Notes: generated from the letters alone by a model not told the origin. A DNA stretch of 64,000 nt from Bacteroidales bacterium UBA3743 (GCA_002371265.1 DFGT01000031.1:186001-250000), one strand, 5' to 3'. Shown: positions 7,664 to 16,859, numbered from the stretch's first letter. Numbers and translations: made by a program.

Positions 7664-8593
7664 TCATTTCACTTCAATTATTCTAAATATTATAGTGTCC
7701 TCCAACACCAACGGACGATAGTGAGCAAAGAACACAATACCTTTGCATGGGGACAAAATCTCATCAAGCGTATCTCCGTTGTATGGATCTATTATTCTCG
7801 CCAACAAATCTCCCTTTTCCACAGCATGGTTCGCAGAAACAAGTTTTGTATAAATACCTGCCTTCTTGCTTTGCACCACAACATGATTGTCATCTGTTAC
7901 AATTTCTGAAACATATCCGTGTCGTTGCAAATCAGTAACGATCCTTTTACTGTTCATGAATCTGAAAATAGCATGAATAGTCTCCTCCGCTAAATCAGTG
8001 TTGAGCTGATTAGTAAGGCCCGAATAGATCGAAAAGGCAAAAGTGTTCCAGATCTGCCAGTTATAGTTGAGCATTGTGCTATCATAAGGACGCGGTTTTC
8101 TGACATAAATATATGGTAATTCAAAGAATTTGGCATCCGCTGTGTCCTGATATCCGGTATCCAGCATCCTCACATGAGGTACAAACTCTCCAGGCATATA
8201 AAAACTTGCCAACTGAATTCCGTATGTATAGTTTTTCAATGTATCAAACAATGCCGCTGCAATTCTTTGTGTGGTTTCGCCCTTGTCGTAGCCAGGAAAC
8301 ATACGATTGATATCTGTGTTGTCCATCGACCAGAATCTCTTTTCAAGATTCATTGAAAAAGGGTTTGCGTTTGGAATCACAAGAATCTTGCACCCTTTGT
8401 CAATCTTACCGTCATTCTCAATCTTCATCAATCTTTTTACAATCTGAGCACAGACATATTGCTGTTGTATCTCATCACCACGCATTGCCCCTACAATTGC
8501 GACCGTCTTTTCTCCTACACCAAATTCAAAACCTGTGATTCGGAAATCATCTCTGTAAGGAGAGTTCATTCTAAATATAATCTTCTTTTCCAT
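7664..8593 (-). CDS. M14/AstE-like protein with lost metal ligands (probable pseudoenzyme)
   Basis: The 309-residue protein aligns along its length with the product of the next gene upstream (8597-9523), a succinylglutamate desuccinylase/aspartoacylase-type protein. It shares the GDE loop, the NPF and INRMFPG motifs and the C-terminal beta domain (SPCKGIVFFAHYRPLV). Where the family has His-Gly-Asp-Glu, it has Arg38-Gly-Asp-Glu41. Where the active partner has Asp-Ile-His126, it has Leu128. Two of three zinc ligands are thus missing. It starts 3 bases after its partner ends, so the two are translated together. A regulatory or binding role, perhaps as a heterodimer, is inference. Confidence 0.7.
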   Translation of the reverse strand: MEKKIIFRMNSPYRDDFRITGFEFGVGEKTVAIVGAMRGDEIQQQYVCAQIVKRLMKIENDGKIDKGCKILVIPNANPFSMNLEKRFWSMDNTDINRMFPGYDKGETTQRIAAALFDTLKNYTYGIQLASFYMPGEFVPHVRMLDTGYQDTADAKFFELPYIYVRKPRPYDSTMLNYNWQIWNTFAFSIYSGLTNQLNTDLAEETIHAIFRFMNSKRIVTDLQRHGYVSEIVTDDNHVVVQSKKAGIYTKLVSANHAVEKGDLLARIIDPYNGDTLDEILSPCKGIVFFAHYRPLVLEDTIIFRIIEVK

Positions 8594-8596
8594 GAC

Positions 8597-9523
8597 TTAA
8601 TTCTTTTTGAATATTCGTGCCATCAACGAACCCTCGTAGACGATTGGATATGCACGCAGAGTAAACACAAGTCCGTCGCATGGACTGACCACCGTCTCCA
8701 AAACATTACCTTCAAGAGCATTCACAATCATTCCTATCTTCTCTCCCTTTTTCATCCATTGATTGTTGTCGATCGACGGAATGAACACACCTGAACATCC
8801 TGCATTGAGAAACTCCACCTCTCCCTGAGTGCTGACAAACTGTTCCTTGTTTTCTATATCCACCTCTCCTCTATAAAATCCCAGAGATTTAAGAAGCTGC
8901 AGGATTCCATTCACAAGAGAGGTGCCATAATGACGCGTGATTCTCATTCCTACTCCCATCTCCACAACCAGACAAGGGGTGCCAACAGAGTTGAGAGAAT
9001 GAGCAAGTGTGCTTTCAAGCACTGTGGCAGCCTCATGAATCCATATGAAATCAACATTGAGCTCCTTCCCATATGGCACCAGCAAATCAGCATTTTTCAC
9101 ATTGATTCTCACCTGTGGAATCTCTCTTAAAAAGATATTCGACGCATGGATATCAATCACCATTTCCGCACCAAGCAGATCATTGTAGATCGCATTTGCC
9201 GCAGTCTCAGCCATCGCTCCTCGCGGATCTCCCGGAAAAATTCTGTTCATGTCAAGATCGAAGTTTGGAATGCCACGCGTAATACTGTCGATTCCAAGTG
9301 GATTTAACGCAGGATAAATATCAATCACACCGTCCACATCATCTATATGTTCCTGCAAAAACTGAGATAGGAGAAAACATACATACTGTCCCTCCAATTC
9401 GTCTCCATGTGTACCTGTGACAATGCAGAATCGTTTTTCGCTATTGCCACCCTTGATTCTGTTCTTCTTTATTGTCAAACGTTCGTCTATTGGCAATTCA
9501 GAAGAGAAAACCTCCGTAACCAT
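8597..9523 (-). CDS. Succinylglutamate desuccinylase/aspartoacylase family zinc hydrolase
   Basis: The 308-residue protein is a zinc-dependent amide hydrolase of the AstE/aspartoacylase branch of M14. Metal ligands are visible as His39 and Glu42 (GTHGDELEG) and His126 (VIDIHAS). NRIFPGD and the C-terminal barrel-like domain (VVSPCDGLVFTLRAYPIV) are also conserved. The substrate is not evident. The frame reads back to 9598, but a strong GGAGG sits just before the ATG at 9523. That ribosome-binding site overlaps the end of the transglutaminase gene. In this operon it may trim or release an amide-linked amino acid or peptide (inference). Confidence 0.8.
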   Translation of the reverse strand: MVTEVFSSELPIDERLTIKKNRIKGGNSEKRFCIVTGTHGDELEGQYVCFLLSQFLQEHIDDVDGVIDIYPALNPLGIDSITRGIPNFDLDMNRIFPGDPRGAMAETAANAIYNDLLGAEMVIDIHASNIFLREIPQVRINVKNADLLVPYGKELNVDFIWIHEAATVLESTLAHSLNSVGTPCLVVEMGVGMRITRHYGTSLVNGILQLLKSLGFYRGEVDIENKEQFVSTQGEVEFLNAGCSGVFIPSIDNNQWMKKGEKIGMIVNALEGNVLETVVSPCDGLVFTLRAYPIVYEGSLMARIFKKN

Positions 9524-9536
9524 TTTTATACCTCCT

Positions 9537-10307
9537 CTATATTTCAGCCATTGTGATATGTACAAGTTTATGTTGTTCACCAGATCCGACAAACACACCT
9601 CTTTCCATTGTACAGTCGTTGAAATCCCGTCCCTGAGCTATTTTAAGATAGTCGCTTTCTATAAGAAGACTACGGGTTGGGTCAATTGCATACCATATTC
9701 CGTTATCGTTAACCTCAATCCACGCATGACTCTCTCCCTCTCCAGGTATGAATCCAGAGATGTACCTGCAAGCAATACCCTTGTTTCTAAGAATAGCTAA
9801 GATGACGTGAGAAAAATCCTGGCATACACCTTTCCCCTGTGTGAAAGCCTCAATGGCAGATGTCTTTATAGTGGTAGAGCAAGATTCATATTTCATTCTC
9901 TCATGAAGAGCGTTGACAAGAGAAAGAGTATCTTTTACAATATTATTCTCAAATGACACGATTCCATCGGAGAATTTAATCATTTCTTCGTTTGTCTCAG
10001 TCAATAGAGTAGGAAGACGGAATATCTCATTTGGTTCTTCTATTACCAGATGCTGTGAAAGCAATACTATTCCACGAGATGCGAAAGTGAACGACTTGTG
10101 TGGCTCACACGTGCTTCCATATATAAGTTCATTGCCAAATCCATCCCTCGATCGCATCAGATTCTTGCATGGCGACACAGAAAAATCCTCCTCCTCAATA
10201 GTTTGAAATCCACACCTGTATGGCAGACATCGGAGCTTAAAATGATGATCAGACACTTTACAGTCAAAAGTGATGCTCGTCTGATATGTATATTGATATT
10301 TTTTCAT
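9537..10307 (-). CDS. Transglutaminase-like cysteine peptidase
   Basis: The 256-residue protein has an N-terminal beta domain of the bacterial transglutaminase type (1-95) and a transglutaminase core. The triad is clear: Cys162 in GKGVCQDFSHV, His194 in GESHAWIEV and Asp209 in WYAIDPTRS. No signal peptide is present. In gene clusters with alpha-E and circularly permuted ATP-grasp proteins, such enzymes are predicted to be peptidases or amide-bond exchangers rather than protein cross-linkers. It lies between alpha-E and the M14-like pair on the same strand. Confidence 0.87.
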   Translation of the reverse strand: MKKYQYTYQTSITFDCKVSDHHFKLRCLPYRCGFQTIEEEDFSVSPCKNLMRSRDGFGNELIYGSTCEPHKSFTFASRGIVLLSQHLVIEEPNEIFRLPTLLTETNEEMIKFSDGIVSFENNIVKDTLSLVNALHERMKYESCSTTIKTSAIEAFTQGKGVCQDFSHVILAILRNKGIACRYISGFIPGEGESHAWIEVNDNGIWYAIDPTRSLLIESDYLKIAQGRDFNDCTMERGVFVGSGEQHKLVHITMAEI

Positions 10308-10408
10308 TGCTTATCTTTTTATGAAAACACAGAGAGGCGTCAATTTTACTCGAAAATAACACCTGTCTGTGCATTAGGATAGGATATGATTAAAGATATT
10401 TGGCCAAT

Positions 10409-11104
10409 TTAATTCGTGGTCACAATCGAATTGAGCAAAGAAAGTAACTTGTCTTTATAAAAGGCCTCATGGCAATACTTCTTTGCCGTCAACAAATTAT
10501 CAATCTGTTCAACCACCTCAACATCATAGATATATGGCACATATCTCAAGTGAGTCTTTAGCCTTTCATACAACAGTTCGACTCTGTCGTAAGGATAATC
10601 AAACCTCACACGGATATCAATCTGCTCTATCATCTTTCCCACCATAAGGATGGCAAGGACATAGTCGTTAAGGACCCTCTCCTCAATCGAGCCCCACAAC
10701 GAAAGCAGATTGTCGGTGACTGGTTGAAGTTCTGAAATATGAATCTCATTGACCTCTGCCAAAGAATTGACATGAGCCAAAGACATCTGTATGTAGCCTA
10801 ATGTCTCGGATGTGATCTCCTCACGAAGCACCATTGCATTATCATTGGCAAACTCTAATTCAGCGGATATGCTGAACGGATTCTGCTTGTCGTAAAGAAA
10901 ACTCCTGACAAAATTGGAAGGGGTCTCAAAATCCACATCCAAACTAAGGTTATTGCAATACTCGTCATACGCGTCTCCATTTCCATCTATCATTTTGTCG
11001 TAGCAAGCACGAAGAAGATGAAGGTTGAGATAAGTTCTTTCAGCATATCGTCCAAGCCAAAATAGTTTGTTAGCTTTGGAAGCTGATATAGTTTTAGCGT
11101 TCAT
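10409..11104 (-). CDS. Alpha-E domain protein (DUF403)
   Basis: The 231-residue all-helical protein starts with the family hallmark KANKLFWLGRYAERTYLNL, followed by helices rich in Glu and Leu. Alpha-E proteins are uncharacterised but almost always accompany circularly permuted ATP-grasp enzymes and transglutaminase-like peptidases, as here. The frame continues to a GTG at 11158. I prefer the ATG at 11104 because it places the hallmark at the usual distance from the N terminus. It follows the ATP-grasp gene by about 64 bases. Confidence 0.85.
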   Translation of the reverse strand: MNAKTISASKANKLFWLGRYAERTYLNLHLLRACYDKMIDGNGDAYDEYCNNLSLDVDFETPSNFVRSFLYDKQNPFSISAELEFANDNAMVLREEITSETLGYIQMSLAHVNSLAEVNEIHISELQPVTDNLLSLWGSIEERVLNDYVLAILMVGKMIEQIDIRVRFDYPYDRVELLYERLKTHLRYVPYIYDVEVVEQIDNLLTAKKYCHEAFYKDKLLSLLNSIVTTN

Positions 11105-11168
11105 GTGATTAATATTTAGTTCGTTAGTTTTATGTAAAAAAGCTCGACAATGTGTCACGTGATGATTT

Positions 11169-12485
11169 TCATTCTTCCATCACCCAAGTGTCCTTGAAAC
11201 CGCCTCCCTGAGAGGAGTTTACCACAAATGAATTCGGATTACGTGAGAAACGAGTAAGTCCACTTTTCCAAACCTTAGTCTTTTTTCCAGTAAGGACAAA
11301 AGCTCTCAAATCAGCCTTTCTCTCGACGTATTTTCCGTTTTCAATGATTTCAAGATCCTTAAAGTCGATCACCTCCTGAGCAATCCATCTGCGTGGCTCT
11401 TTATCTACAAGATCATACATCTCCTTCAGATGGGATTCATCTAAATCTCTACCAAACACCACTCCGTAACCTCCTGCCTCACTCACATCCTTGATAACAA
11501 GTCTATTGAGATTTTCAAGTACATATTTTTTATCTTCCTCAAAATATGGCAGATACGTTGGAGCATTTTTTAGAATTGGTTCTTCACCAAGATAGTATTT
11601 GATCATCTTCGGCACAAAGTAATAAATACCCTTGTCGTCAGCGACACCATTGCCGATGCCATTAACAATCGCCACATTTCCTTTTGCATAGATCTGCATG
11701 ATGTTTGGAACACCGAGCATCGATGTCTCCTCAAATGTAAGAGGATCCATATATTCATCAGACACTCTACGATAGACTGCTCCTACTCTTTCCATGTTGC
11801 CAGAGATATCTTTGTAGAAAAGCATATCATCCTCAACAACCAAATCTCCCGGATAGGCAAGCACCGAGCCAGATTTCTCCGCCAGATAAGAATGCTCAAA
11901 AAAAGCTGAGTTATATCTGCCTGGTGTAAGGATGACATTGATTCCACGACCATCGTTGACATAATCCATCGTCTCTTTAAGCAGTTCCGAATAATTACGG
12001 TTGTCTGCCACATGATTGTTGGCAAATGTCTCCGGGCTCACTTTCCTTGTGATGTTTCTTGCAATCATAGGATAAGATGCGCCCGACGGGATTCTTAGAT
12101 TGTCCTCCAAAATATACCATGTGCCGTCTTTTGCCTGAACCAAATCGATACCTGCGATATGAGCAAATATTCCTTTAGCTGGGGTTATACCTTCACACTC
12201 CACAAAATAGCCCTTGGAAGAATAAACAAACTCAGCTGGAATAACTCCGTCTTTAACAATCTTTTTCTCGTTGTAGATATCTAAAAGAAAAGAGTTTAAA
12301 GCCTTACATCTCTGTATGAGTCCCTTTTCCAAAACCGTCCACTCCTCGTGGCTGATTACTCGTGGCACTGAGTCAAAAGGGAACAATTGTTCATTGAATA
12401 CCCCATGCTTATAAATACCAAATTTGACACCAAATCTCTCCATCCATAAGTTAACGGCATCCTTGTGTTTGATAAGTGTCTCCAT
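11169..12485 (-). CDS. Circularly permuted ATP-grasp ligase
   Basis: The 438-residue protein belongs to the circularly permuted ATP-grasp family (DUF404/DUF407 type). ATP-grasp enzymes form amide bonds by activating a carboxylate with ATP. Signature blocks are EDNLRIPSG (127-135), RVSDEYMDPL (240-249), NGIGNGVADDKGIY (275-288), KDVSEAGGYG (332-341), ADLRAFVL (391-398) and SSQGGGFKDTWV (424-435). It leads the five-gene operon, with a strong AAGGAGG before the ATG and a complete promoter at 12537-12567. The likely product is a peptide or amino-acid conjugate, but substrates are unknown. Aravind and colleagues predicted such clusters to be peptide-synthesis systems. Confidence 0.9.
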   Translation of the reverse strand: METLIKHKDAVNLWMERFGVKFGIYKHGVFNEQLFPFDSVPRVISHEEWTVLEKGLIQRCKALNSFLLDIYNEKKIVKDGVIPAEFVYSSKGYFVECEGITPAKGIFAHIAGIDLVQAKDGTWYILEDNLRIPSGASYPMIARNITRKVSPETFANNHVADNRNYSELLKETMDYVNDGRGINVILTPGRYNSAFFEHSYLAEKSGSVLAYPGDLVVEDDMLFYKDISGNMERVGAVYRRVSDEYMDPLTFEETSMLGVPNIMQIYAKGNVAIVNGIGNGVADDKGIYYFVPKMIKYYLGEEPILKNAPTYLPYFEEDKKYVLENLNRLVIKDVSEAGGYGVVFGRDLDESHLKEMYDLVDKEPRRWIAQEVIDFKDLEIIENGKYVERKADLRAFVLTGKKTKVWKSGLTRFSRNPNSFVVNSSQGGGFKDTWVMEE

Positions 12486-12536
12486 AATACCTCCTTTCGT
12501 TTTATGTCCTTTATTCGTTCGTGATTAATCTCACTG

Positions 12537-12567
12537 CAAAGGTAAAAAAGGATTTGTATTCCACAAA
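12537..12567 (-). promoter_or_regulatory. Promoter of the ATP-grasp operon
   Basis: On the minus strand, TTTG (12567-12564), 19 bases, then TACCTTTG (12544-12537). This is the textbook Bacteroidetes arrangement and one of the two best promoters in the window. Confidence 0.75.
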
Positions 12568-12791
12568 CAAAATGTTACATTTTTTTAAAAATTTCTTTCA
12601 CTGTGCTAACAAAAACAAAATTTAAATTATCATTATGTTTTAAATATCGTCTTTTTGCTCACTTTATGAACATTTATGCATTTATAAGAATATTTATGCA
12701 TATTTTAGACAGTATCCGACATCATTTTTCGTATAAAATTGGCAAAATGATATATTTCCATATTCCTCTTCTTCTTGTTTAGATTATTTTT

Positions 12792-12799
12792 TATATTTG
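12792..12799 (+). promoter_or_regulatory. -7 box for the gene at 12839
   Basis: TATATTTG fits TAnnTTTG. The longest reading frame starts inside this box (12797), so translation must begin further down, at GTG 12839. Confidence 0.6.
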
Positions 12800-12838
12800 C
12801 ACCCGATTGAAACAATTTACATCTTAACAATATTTAGT

Positions 12839-13558
12839 GTGAAAAAGATTATTGTATTCCTTACGCTGCTTTTTTGTGCGACGTCGCTTCTAGCAAAAGG
12901 ATATAGTGGAGCGAAAAAATTCAGAGAGTTTTATGAATCCGACACAAAAAATGAAATAGGTGCTGGTTTTGGATTTCTCACACTCTACGATATCCCTACA
13001 GAAATCCACGACAACAATGCTTTTGAAATAGTTGACAAAGAGTATTCACACAGACCTACATTAAACCTATACTATTTTCGCAAACTACATCGCAGGATAA
13101 AATTGGGTTTGGATGTCACATGGCAGAAAACGAAGGAGGAATATCATCTTAACGAGGATAGAATAAATGATGCGTATGCAGAGATCCAGAAAATAAATGA
13201 TTGGGAGACTAATCCAGAAAAAAGGATCCAAGATCAGATCAGAGCATTAGAGAAAGATATTGATTATTGGAAAAATAGGAGCAATGAAGATATAGATAAA
13301 TATCTTAAATTCACTGTAGAAATGAAACTGACATTAATCAGTCGTCAACATTTCGCTCTATATCAACGCTATGGTGTAGGTCCAACTATTAAATTTGAAC
13401 ATGATCATGATGGAAATCCATATACACATCTTGATTATAATATTTGCGTATCGCCTCTCGGTTTTGAAATAGGAGGAAACAAATTAAGAGGTTTCATTGA
13501 ACCAATAGCTGTCTCACCTCAGGGACTAATCCATGGTGGAATCAAATATGATTTTTGA
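12839..13558 (+). CDS. Secreted or outer-membrane protein of unknown function
   Basis: Starting from GTG at 12839, the product is 239 residues with a clear signal peptide (KKIIVFLTLLFCATSLLAKG). The mature part opens with beta-rich sequence (GAGFGFLTLYD, LNLYYFRKLHRRIKLGLDV). A charged helical segment predicted to be coiled coil follows (RIQDQIRALEKDIDYWKN). It then returns to beta strands and ends in Phe (GGIKYDF), a common end for outer-membrane barrels. A small barrel with a helical insert is my reading. I do not recognise a family. An SRPBCC gene follows on the same strand with its own promoter. Confidence 0.6.
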   Translation: MKKIIVFLTLLFCATSLLAKGYSGAKKFREFYESDTKNEIGAGFGFLTLYDIPTEIHDNNAFEIVDKEYSHRPTLNLYYFRKLHRRIKLGLDVTWQKTKEEYHLNEDRINDAYAEIQKINDWETNPEKRIQDQIRALEKDIDYWKNRSNEDIDKYLKFTVEMKLTLISRQHFALYQRYGVGPTIKFEHDHDGNPYTHLDYNICVSPLGFEIGGNKLRGFIEPIAVSPQGLIHGGIKYDF

Positions 13559-13606
13559 TTAACCCTTATTTTTGTTTTTTGCAACCTAATTGCAGATCAT
13601 TGATTC

Positions 13607-13614
13607 TATCTTTG
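13607..13614 (+). promoter_or_regulatory. -7 box for the SRPBCC gene
   Basis: TATCTTTG, 21 bases before the ATG at 13636. It excludes the longer frame from 13555. Confidence 0.6.
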
Positions 13615-13635
13615 CGACAAACCAATAAAAATAAG

Positions 13636-14091
13636 ATGAAAACAGTTTACAGAAAGATATCACTTCCTGCCAATATAGATACAGTGTTTGAACTATTGAC
13701 AGATTTAAAGACGCTACAATATATAGCTTTCCCGTTTGCCTCCTTCAAACCCATTTCCGATGAGCAAAAAATAAAATGGGAAGAAGGACATTCTTTTTCT
13801 TTCAAATTCTCACTATTTGGGTTCATCCCATTTGGAAAACACCTCATTAATGTGATTGATTTTAAGAAGACGGGAATTTACACAAAAGAAAGCAATACCT
13901 ATGTGCCCATTTGGAATCATAGAATCAAACTGACGGATAATGGCAACGGTACTACAGAATACAGTGATGAAGTAGAAATTGAAGCCGGATGGGAAACATT
14001 CATTGTTTGGTGTTGGGCAAACTGTTTCTATGCGCACCGTCAAAAGAAATGGATCAAGCTGTTAAAGAAAAAGTCCGCAAATATGTTTTGA
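13636..14091 (+). CDS. SRPBCC-fold (polyketide-cyclase-like) protein
   Basis: The 151-residue protein fits the START/Bet v1-like fold: an N-terminal strand with DTVFELLTDLKTLQYIAFPF, then a long run of strands (WEEGHSFSFKFSLFGFIPFG, YSDEVEIEAG), then a C-terminal helix with RQKKWIKLLKKK. Such proteins bind hydrophobic ligands or act in cyclisation and lipid handling. The exact role is unknown. The family's C-terminal helix is unusually basic here. It converges on the MATE gene. Confidence 0.7.
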   Translation: MKTVYRKISLPANIDTVFELLTDLKTLQYIAFPFASFKPISDEQKIKWEEGHSFSFKFSLFGFIPFGKHLINVIDFKKTGIYTKESNTYVPIWNHRIKLTDNGNGTTEYSDEVEIEAGWETFIVWCWANCFYAHRQKKWIKLLKKKSANMF

Positions 14092-14121
14092 TTCTGGACT
14101 TGTTGAATCCAATTCTGTCGT

Positions 14122-15414
14122 TTATCCCTTGATCGTCTTCAAATACACCACCGTCTGATACAAACCTCTCGTCGCAGCGTATGAAAGGAAGGCTATCCAC
14201 AATACGTTAGGGCCCAAAGTGCTGGACATTGTATTGTAAATCGTAAAGAAGACAGCTGCCGCTAATAGAAGCGATATGCTCATGTGTTTCGACAATAGTT
14301 TGCCGACGTAGATTCCATCCCACAAAAAGGCAGCAAACGACATTATCGGAATCAACGTCGCATACAATCTCAAATCTTTGGATGTTTCCCTCACAGCATC
14401 ATCGTCGGTGAGCAAAGAGACGATCGGTGTCAACCCCACTCCATAGATAATAGCAAACGTTATCGCCATAACGACACCGATATTGAATAATCGCTGCACT
14501 GTGCGACGTTGCTCTTCCATCTGACGCGCTCCTTCCGTCTTTCCTACTATTGCCTCGCCAGCAAAAGCGAATCCGTCCATGAAGTAGGAGAAGAAGGTGA
14601 AAAACTGCATGATACATGCGTTGACTGCCAAAACCAACTCGCCATAACCGCTTCCAAATAGTGTGAAGCAAACTGTCACCGCAATCATGCAGAGATTTCT
14701 AATAAAAATAAGTGAATTGACCTTGAAAAAATTCAATATTCCGTCGAAAGGCCGACTAAAATCAGCGTATTGACCGATTCTTTTATATGCTGTGAGATAG
14801 ATGAAGAGGCAAAAAACTGTGCCCAAATATTGTGCTACGACTGTACCCCAAGCAATTCCTTCAATGCCAAATCCAAAAGCAAAAACGAAGAGTGCACTTA
14901 GCAATACGTTGAGCACATTCTCCCCAACTGCGATATACATTGTCGATTTTGTATTTTGCATGCCGACAAGCCATCCCTTGAAAGTATAGGTGGCGAGCGA
15001 CGCGGGTGCTCCCAGCAAACAGATATTGATATAGCGCGAGGTGAGTTCCTCAGTCTCCACCGAAGCCTGCGAATATCTCAACACCAAATCGATAATCAGA
15101 TTCTTTATCAAGAGAATCAACACCGCACCTATCATGGCAATCACAAGTGCTCTGACCAACACTTGGCAGCACACTCCAAGTCTTCTCGCCCCTAAAGCTT
15201 GAGCAGTAAGCGCTGTGGTGCTCATACGCAGAAATCCGAAATTCCAGTAAAGCAAACTGATCATTGCGGCTCCAAGGCTTACGGCAGCTATATATGGGGC
15301 TGCTCCGATATGACCTGCTATCGCCATGTCGGCAAAGCCAAGCAATGGCACACTGATGTTGGTAGCGATACTCGGCAGAGCTATTTTGAAGATTTTCCTA
15401 TAGTTGTCAGACAT
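14122..15414 (-). CDS. MATE family efflux transporter
   Basis: The 430-residue integral membrane protein has about 12 transmembrane segments and the MATE/DinF pattern: IALPSIATNISVPLLGFADM in the first helix and the repeat of that half in the second. MATE proteins export cationic drugs or metabolites using Na+ or H+ gradients. Here the substrate is unknown. Its start overlaps the end of the sodium:solute symporter by 34 bases. Since no later start keeps the first helix, the overlap looks genuine. Confidence 0.88.
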   Translation of the reverse strand: MSDNYRKIFKIALPSIATNISVPLLGFADMAIAGHIGAAPYIAAVSLGAAMISLLYWNFGFLRMSTTALTAQALGARRLGVCCQVLVRALVIAMIGAVLILLIKNLIIDLVLRYSQASVETEELTSRYINICLLGAPASLATYTFKGWLVGMQNTKSTMYIAVGENVLNVLLSALFVFAFGFGIEGIAWGTVVAQYLGTVFCLFIYLTAYKRIGQYADFSRPFDGILNFFKVNSLIFIRNLCMIAVTVCFTLFGSGYGELVLAVNACIMQFFTFFSYFMDGFAFAGEAIVGKTEGARQMEEQRRTVQRLFNIGVVMAITFAIIYGVGLTPIVSLLTDDDAVRETSKDLRLYATLIPIMSFAAFLWDGIYVGKLLSKHMSISLLLAAAVFFTIYNTMSSTLGPNVLWIAFLSYAATRGLYQTVVYLKTIKG

Positions 15415-16802
15415 AATCCTAATATTGTAACAAAAGCACCTAAAAGCAATAATTCATATCCGAATTTATAGCCATATTCTGCAGACAAAGTGTCGATATA
15501 GTACATCACAAATGGAGTGGCCATACAGATGAACGGAGTGGCTTTATCTGTAATCTCTCGTTTTGTGAAGATTCCAAACATGAACATTCCCAAGATCGGT
15601 GCCATCACATATGAAACTATCGTATAAATAATATTGATAGCCGATGTCTGCGCATTGGCATTAAACAATAAAATCACGAGCACAAGCATAAGTGCCAACA
15701 CTCCGTGGATGGCATAGCGTTGGCTTCTCGACACTTTAGAAAGATCCTTATGCATTACATCCGTAAGCAGACATGTAGTCATACCGACAAGGGCTGAATC
15801 AGCTGAAGAAAAAGAGGCGGCTACCATACCAAGTGTAAGGCAGCAAATTGCAACATCGCCAAACTGATTACAGAATAAAGGTACGATTTCATCGGTTTTT
15901 TCAGGCAAAGTAAGACCTTGTATGTGAGCCAAATAAATTAATGTCGCCCCCAATACAAGCAGCATAAAATTAACAGGTGTGAACAAAAATCCTGTCATGA
16001 CCATATTTTTTTGAGCTTCCTTTAGATTTCGGCAAGTAAGGTTTTTCTGCATCACATCCTGATCCAAACCGGTCATCACAACTACAATGAATGCTCCCGA
16101 AATAAACTGCTTGATAAAATGAGTTTTGTTTGACACGGATTCAAAATCAAAAGTTTTGGACAACCCTTCACTTGACACATAGTTAAAAACATCGATAAAA
16201 TCGCCATTTACAGCTGAAAAAGCCTCAACAAGAAGTATAACCGTAACTATTATCAGACATGCTGTCTGTATGCAATCCGTCATCACAACACTTTTCACTC
16301 CATTACGAAAAGTATATGCAAAAATCACAGCCACCACTATCAACGTCGCCAGTTCAAAACTGACTCCGTATTTTTCAAATATGAAAAGATGCAACACCAA
16401 CATCACAACATATAATTTCACAGCTGACGACAGCATCTTGTTGATTAGGAACAAAGCGGAAACAGTCTGTCTGCTTTTAACCCCGAATCTCGTCTCAAGA
16501 TAACTATAAATAGATATTGACCCCAACTTATAATATATAGGCAGCAGGACATATGCCACGGCAATATATCCTAATATGAAGCCAAGCACCATCTGCATAT
16601 AGAAGAATGAGCTATTCACCACCATTCCCGGCACACTGATCAATGATATTCCTGATATTGTTGCGCCTACCATACCAAAAGCCACAGCCGGCCAAGAGGA
16701 ATTCTTGCCGGCTGTGAAAAAGTCTATGTCACTCGTTGTTTTCTTCCTATTGGAAACTATAAACAACAAAGCTATGTATAGAATAATGCAAATCTCTTGC
16801 AT
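15381..16802 (-). CDS. Sodium:solute symporter (SSS family)
   Basis: The 473-residue protein has about 13 transmembrane helices and SSS features: an N-terminal DIDFFTAGKN, the helix with GATISGISLISVPG, the SIYSYLETRFG segment, and GMVAASFSSADSAL, which carries the Na+-site serines in helix 8. Substrate cannot be told from sequence; sialic acid, sugars or amino acids are all known in the family. It precedes and overlaps the MATE gene and is separated from yidC by a palindromic hairpin. Confidence 0.9.
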   Translation of the reverse strand: MQEICIILYIALLFIVSNRKKTTSDIDFFTAGKNSSWPAVAFGMVGATISGISLISVPGMVVNSSFFYMQMVLGFILGYIAVAYVLLPIYYKLGSISIYSYLETRFGVKSRQTVSALFLINKMLSSAVKLYVVMLVLHLFIFEKYGVSFELATLIVVAVIFAYTFRNGVKSVVMTDCIQTACLIIVTVILLVEAFSAVNGDFIDVFNYVSSEGLSKTFDFESVSNKTHFIKQFISGAFIVVVMTGLDQDVMQKNLTCRNLKEAQKNMVMTGFLFTPVNFMLLVLGATLIYLAHIQGLTLPEKTDEIVPLFCNQFGDVAICCLTLGMVAASFSSADSALVGMTTCLLTDVMHKDLSKVSRSQRYAIHGVLALMLVLVILLFNANAQTSAINIIYTIVSYVMAPILGMFMFGIFTKREITDKATPFICMATPFVMYYIDTLSAEYGYKFGYELLLLGAFVTILGLCLTTIGKSSK

Positions 16803-16822
16803 CTTGCTCTCGTGATATGTTT

Positions 16823-16850
16823 GTAAAGACGCGATACATCACGTCTTTAC
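16823..16850. repeat. AGACG-N10-CGTCT hairpin, copy 1
   Basis: Arms GTAAAGACG and CGTCTTTAC with loop CGATACATCA. It lies between yidC and the symporter gene. No T-run follows on the minus strand, so it is not a classic terminator. Confidence 0.7.
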
Positions 16851-16859
16851 GTTTTGAAT

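Larger units (their letters stand above)
12486..12838. other. Divergent intergenic region with twin ATTTATGCAT sites
   Basis: This 353-base AT-rich stretch holds the ATP-grasp promoter, the promoter of the rightward gene and two identical ATTTATGCAT sequences at 12672-12681 and 12692-12701. The sites are exactly 20 bases apart, about two helical turns, as expected for paired regulator sites on one face of DNA. No small gene was seen. Confidence 0.5.
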
